64,000 bases of DNA from Streptomyces filipinensis (lineage in GTDB: Bacteria > Actinomycetota > Actinomycetes > Streptomycetales > Streptomycetaceae): NCBI RefSeq assembly GCF_014649495.1, contig NZ_BMTD01000003.1, positions 186,001-250,000 of the forward strand, in the 5' to 3' direction. This document shows positions 60,396 to 64,000 of this stretch, in pieces. The translations under genes and the position numbers were made by a program. Below the pieces are notes generated by a model, which searched no databases, was not told the DNA's origin, and saw only the letters and a program-made list of their open reading frames with translations. How positions within the stretch are numbered: position 1 is the first letter of the stretch; every line of letters starts with the position of its first letter.

Positions 60396-61226
60396 GTGAC
60401 GGCAGTCGCGGCGGGCACGGTGGAGATCGGCGGTGCGCCGGCCCGGCTGCGGCGGGCGACGGGGCTGCCGGTGGCCTTCGGCGGACTGATCGAGTCCGGC
60501 CGGCCACGGATCCGGATCAGCGAGCTGAGCGGCACCACGACGACCGCGCTGCGTTCGCTCGCGGTGACCTCCGGCAACGGGCTCGGCGGCAAGGCGGTGG
60601 CGCTCGCCCGGCCGTGCGCGGTGACGGACTGCTCCAGCTGCCGGCAGATCGGCCACGAGCACCACATCCCGGGGGCCGCCGAGGGCATCCGCCCGGTCCT
60701 CGCCGTGCCGGTGGTGGTACGGCGCCGGGTGCGCGGGGCGCTGTACGGCGCGCCGCGCTCGGCCCAGCCGCTCGGCGGCCGCGCGCTGGGCGCGGCGACA
60801 GCCGTGGCGCGGGACGTGGAGCAGGCGCTGGTGGTACGGGACGAGGCGCGGCGGCTGCCGGCGGCGGCCCGGCCGCAGCGGGCCGGCACCGAGTGGGGCG
60901 CCTCCTGGCGGCAGGTGCGCGAGGCGCACGCGGCGCCGCGCGCGCTCGCGCCCCGGATCGCCGATCCGGAGCTGCGGGGGGAACCCCCGGCCGCGTGCGG
61001 GCTGCTGACCGCGCCGGGCCCGGCCGGGAGCACGACACTGGCGCCGCGCGAACCGGACGTGCTGTCCTGGGTGGCGGCGGGGGCGACCAACGCCGCCGTG
61101 GCCGAGCGGCCGGGCCTGCGCCCGGAGACGGCCGAGGGCTGTCTGCGCGCGGCGATGCGGAAGCCGGGCGCCCACACCCGAGGGGAGGCGGTGACCGCGG
61201 CGCGCAGGGCGGGGCTGCTGCCGTGA
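60396..61226 (+). CDS. GAF-domain LuxR-type regulator with a degenerate DNA-binding motif
   Basis: Predicted 276-residue protein. A GAF-like sensor domain covers residues ~15-150, with DCSSCRQIGHEHH, a Cys/His cluster that could bind metal or a redox ligand. The C-terminal ~60 residues resemble a LuxR HTH (LAPREPDVLSWVAAGATNAAVAERPGLRPETAEGCLRAAMRKPGAHTRGEAV), but several usually conserved positions carry Pro or Glu (AERPGLRPETAEG; RKPGA), which should disturb the helices. It may be a decaying or altered regulator. It neighbours the acyl-CoA synthetase genes, which similar proteins often control. Confidence 0.75.
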   Translation: MTAVAAGTVEIGGAPARLRRATGLPVAFGGLIESGRPRIRISELSGTTTTALRSLAVTSGNGLGGKAVALARPCAVTDCSSCRQIGHEHHIPGAAEGIRPVLAVPVVVRRRVRGALYGAPRSAQPLGGRALGAATAVARDVEQALVVRDEARRLPAAARPQRAGTEWGASWRQVREAHAAPRALAPRIADPELRGEPPAACGLLTAPGPAGSTTLAPREPDVLSWVAAGATNAAVAERPGLRPETAEGCLRAAMRKPGAHTRGEAVTAARRAGLLP

Positions 61227-61378
61227 AACGAGGTGGTAAGGAAACCTGCCCATTCAAGCGCAGACGCCTTGAATTTCCCTGTGCTTGACCGTTTGTTATT
61301 TCCCTCACCACGGCTTCCGTCCGAATTTCAAGGATCGTTGCCTAGAATTTGGCCCGGACACGACACACGAGGGGAGCG

Positions 61379-64000
61379 GTGACCGTGCGACGGGACTTCC
61401 AGGAGCCTGCCAGGTGCCGCCCCGACCTGGTCATCGGCCGCGAGGAGTTGTTCGCCGGCGCCCGCGACCAGCTCGCCTCGGGCGGCAGTGTGCTGCTCCA
61501 CGGCCCCGCCGGAATTGGGAAATCCACCGTCCTGCGGGCATTGGCCGAGGAATACGGCGCCACCGCGCGCACCGTGTTGCGCTGCTCGGCCACCGAGTCC
61601 GAATCCCACCTCCCCTTCCTCGCCCTCGCCGACCTCCTCGGCCTGGTCCTCGACGACGTCTCCCCCCGGCTGCCCCTGGCCCAGCGCACCGCCCTGGAGT
61701 CGGCGCTCACCGGCCGCGGCGAGTCCAGCCTGCAGCGCGACGGCCTCGCCCTGCGCCTCGCGGTGCTGTCCGCGCTGCGCGCGCTGGCCGCGCGGGGCGG
61801 GGTCCTCGTGGTCGCCGACGACCTGCAGTGGCTGGACCCGGCCAGCGCCGAGCTGCTCGGCTTCGCCGCCCGGCGCCTGGAGGGCACCCCGGTGCAGCTG
61901 CTGTGCGCGGTGCGCACCGAGGGCCAGGAGAGCCGGGAGTACGACGCACACCTGCGCTCCTGCCCGCCGGGCACCCTGGCGGTCCGGCTCGGCCCGCTCT
62001 CCCGCGCCCAGATCGCCCAGCTGCTGGACCACCGCGGCCACGGCGGCCTGCCCCGCTCCACGGTCCGCGAGATCCACCGCACCAGCGGCGGCAACCCGCT
62101 GTTCGCCCTGGAACTCGGCCGCGCCCTCGCCGACAGCCCCACCCCGCCCCGGCCGGGCGAGCCGCTGCCGGTGCCGACCAGCCTGCGTGCCCTGGTGCTC
62201 AGCCGCCTGGACATGCTCTCCGTCGAGGCCCGCCGCACCCTGCTGGTGGCCAGCGCCGGTGCCCGCCCCACCCCGGCACTGCTGCACGCGGCCGGCCGGG
62301 AGAACGCCGAGGCCGAGTGCGCCCAGGCCGCCGAACTCGGGCTGCTGGCCACCGAGCCCGACGCCCCGGCCGTACGGTTCGCGCACCCGCTGATCTCCGC
62401 CGCGCTGTACGCGGAGGCGCCCGCGCACGAGCGGCGCGCCGCCCACGCGGCCCTGTCCACGGCGGCCTCCGACCCGATCGAACGGGCCCGGCACCTGGCC
62501 CTCGCCACCACCGGCACCGACCCGGACGTCGCCGCCCGGCTCGCCGAGGCCGCCGCCCTCGCCCGGGACCGCGGCGCCCCCTCGGTCGCCGCCCACCTGG
62601 GGCTGCTCGCCGCCCGGCACACGCCCTCCGACGGGGCGCCCAGCCAGGAGGAGCGCCGGCTGCAGGCCGCCGAGGACGCGATCACCGCGGGGGAGATCGA
62701 CCTGGCCCGGGACATCGCCCGCGAGGTGCTGGCCCGGGCGGCCGTGCCCGCCGACCGGGTGCGGGCCTGGATCATCGTCATCGACAGCGCGGGCCACACC
62801 ATGGCCGAGGTCGACGCCGTCTTCCCGCAGGCCCTCGCGGACGCCGGCGACGATCCGCGGCTGCTGGCCCTGGTGCACTACCAGCTGGCCTGGCGGGCGC
62901 TGATCGTGGAGGGCGACTTCACCGAGGCCCGTCAGGCCGCCGCGCACGCCGCCGAGCTGGCCGCGCGCGGCAAGGACCGGCGCACCGAACTGCTCTCCCT
63001 CGCCTTCCAGGCACAGACGGAGACCCTGATGGGCCACCCGGAGGCGCCCCGGACCATCAAACGCGCCCTGCGGGAGCCGCAGGACCCGAGGGTGGCCTGG
63101 CACCACAACGGGGCGGGCAGCGCACGGTTCCGCTGGCTGGTCATGGGCGACCAGCTGGCCGAGGCCCGGGCAACGGTCACCGCGCTGCTGCGCGAGGTGC
63201 GCCGGCGCGGTTCGGTGGAGTCCGAGGTGCACTTCCTGCGCGGGCTCGCCGAGACCGAACTGCGCGCCGGGCACTGCGGGCGTGCCCTGGAGCTCGCCCG
63301 CGAGAGCCTGCGGCTGGCCCGGGACTCGGGGATCGGCGAGACCGCCTCGGCGATGCTCACCTCGCTCGCGGAGGCCTCCGGCGGTGATGTGGACCGGGCC
63401 CTCGCCCTCGCCCGGGAGGCGGTGGAGCACGCCGAGGAGGACGGCGACCAGATGTACCTGTCCCGGGCGCTGGGCGCGCTCGGGTACGCCCAGTTGGTGG
63501 CCGGGGACCCGGCGGGCACGGTCCGCTCGCTGCGCCGGGTACGCGCCCTGGAGCTGGGGCTCGGCATCACCGACCCGGCGCGCGGCCGCTGGCAGGGGGA
63601 TCTCGCCGAGGCCCTGGTCCGGATCGGTGAACCGGCCGAGGCGCAGGACGTCATCGACGCGGTCCGCGAGCACGCCCTCCGGCTCGGCCGGGAGAGCGTC
63701 CTCGCCGTCCTGGACCGCTCCGAGGCCCTGGTGCGGGCCGCCCGGGGCGACCTGGAGGCGTCCGTGGCCCAGCTGACGTCCGCTCAGGACAAACTCGGCA
63801 AGCTCGGCTACGGGCTGGAGGAGGCGCGGGCCGCGCTCGCGCTGGCCCGGCTGCGCGGCCGGCGCCCCGGTGCGTACGATGCGGCCACCCGGATGTTCCG
63901 CCGCTGCCGGGCGCTGCCCTGGCTGCGCCAGGTGGACGAATCCCTCGCCGCCCCCGAGCCGGAACCGGCGCTGGCCGCTCCGGGCGCCCTGGACGCGCTG
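61379..64000 (+). CDS. Large LuxR-type (LAL) ATP-binding regulator, partial (right window edge)
   Basis: Open to the window end: 874 codons seen, 5' end present, C-terminus missing. An AAA/STAND ATPase domain has Walker A GPAGIGKST (residues 42-50) and Walker B VLVVADDLQWLDP (~143). This is followed by a helical TPR-like region rich in Ala, Arg and Leu. The LuxR-type HTH expected at the C-terminus lies past the window. LAL-type regulators act as nucleotide-dependent activators. GTG 61379 follows GAGGGGAG; GTG 61385 is an alternative. A CCTTGAA/TTCAAGG inverted repeat (61267-61273 and 61327-61333) lies upstream. Confidence 0.85.
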   Translation, partial: MTVRRDFQEPARCRPDLVIGREELFAGARDQLASGGSVLLHGPAGIGKSTVLRALAEEYGATARTVLRCSATESESHLPFLALADLLGLVLDDVSPRLPLAQRTALESALTGRGESSLQRDGLALRLAVLSALRALAARGGVLVVADDLQWLDPASAELLGFAARRLEGTPVQLLCAVRTEGQESREYDAHLRSCPPGTLAVRLGPLSRAQIAQLLDHRGHGGLPRSTVREIHRTSGGNPLFALELGRALADSPTPPRPGEPLPVPTSLRALVLSRLDMLSVEARRTLLVASAGARPTPALLHAAGRENAEAECAQAAELGLLATEPDAPAVRFAHPLISAALYAEAPAHERRAAHAALSTAASDPIERARHLALATTGTDPDVAARLAEAAALARDRGAPSVAAHLGLLAARHTPSDGAPSQEERRLQAAEDAITAGEIDLARDIAREVLARAAVPADRVRAWIIVIDSAGHTMAEVDAVFPQALADAGDDPRLLALVHYQLAWRALIVEGDFTEARQAAAHAAELAARGKDRRTELLSLAFQAQTETLMGHPEAPRTIKRALREPQDPRVAWHHNGAGSARFRWLVMGDQLAEARATVTALLREVRRRGSVESEVHFLRGLAETELRAGHCGRALELARESLRLARDSGIGETASAMLTSLAEASGGDVDRALALAREAVEHAEEDGDQMYLSRALGALGYAQLVAGDPAGTVRSLRRVRALELGLGITDPARGRWQGDLAEALVRIGEPAEAQDVIDAVREHALRLGRESVLAVLDRSEALVRAARGDLEASVAQLTSAQDKLGKLGYGLEEARAALALARLRGRRPGAYDAATRMFRRCRALPWLRQVDESLAAPEPEPALAAPGALDAL

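Overview
The window is chromosomal DNA from a Streptomyces or very close relative. GC content is very high, GTG starts are common, stop/start codons overlap inside operons, TTA leucine codons are almost absent (I found only two), and the gene families are typical of streptomycetes. No rRNA, tRNA, CRISPR array, prophage or insertion sequence was recognised.

Layout. (1) 197-7644, minus: a SNF2 helicase coupled to a SWIM zinc-finger protein, then a ROK glucokinase coupled to a small membrane protein. (2) 7762-12625: a sugar ABC transporter (lipoprotein, permease, ATPase), its GntR regulator and a divergent Gfo/Idh/MocA dehydrogenase, linked by two identical 18-bp operators. (3) 12848-19403: a cytochrome P450, a two-component system, a secreted guanyl-specific ribonuclease, a DMT exporter, a DHFR-like reductase and an AIM24 protein. 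(4) 19538-26065: allantoicase, allantoinase, the IclR regulator AllR, a MobA-like nucleotidyltransferase and malate synthase. (5) 26129-33443: a HipA-fold kinase, a CAP-domain secreted protein, a divergent pair of IucA/IucC siderophore synthetases and a VWA surface-protein pair. (6) 33492-42351: an HxlR regulator, an aminotransferase, a secreted protease with beta-propeller-like repeats, a serine hydrolase, a phosphatase, a hotdog thioesterase, an NmrA-like protein and an AraC regulator. (7) 42436-55110: xanthine-type permease, 8-oxoguanine deaminase, a deleted second permease, uricase, HIU hydrolase, OHCU decarboxylase, a small HTH protein with a thiamine-binding-like partner, hydroxypyruvate isomerase, tartronate semialdehyde reductase, catalase and glyoxylate carboligase. 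(8) 55328-64000: a zinc-ribbon protein with a possible Mrr-like domain, two AMP-forming acyl-CoA synthetases, two gene remnants and two LuxR-type regulators, the last cut by the window end.

How the genes work together. Regions 4 and 7 encode nearly the whole route from purine to central metabolism: purine uptake, urate oxidation, 5-hydroxyisourate and OHCU processing, allantoin, allantoate, ureidoglycolate plus urea, then glyoxylate. Glyoxylate leaves through malate synthase or through Gcl, Hyi and GlxR to glycerate. Catalase removes the peroxide made by uricase. Two sequence motifs appear to tie these scattered units together. A 15-nt palindrome, consensus TTCCRCANWGCGGAA, lies at five promoters (allR, aceB, hyi, catalase, gcl) and is the likely AllR operator. 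A second dyad, TTCAAC-N5-GTTGAA, overlaps the -35 element of the uraD, catalase and aceB promoters and lies upstream of allB; its regulator is unknown. The other most unusual non-coding structures are a run of six stem-loops between the oxoguanine deaminase and permease genes (43923-44154) and an 8-bp tandem repeat (52715-52791).
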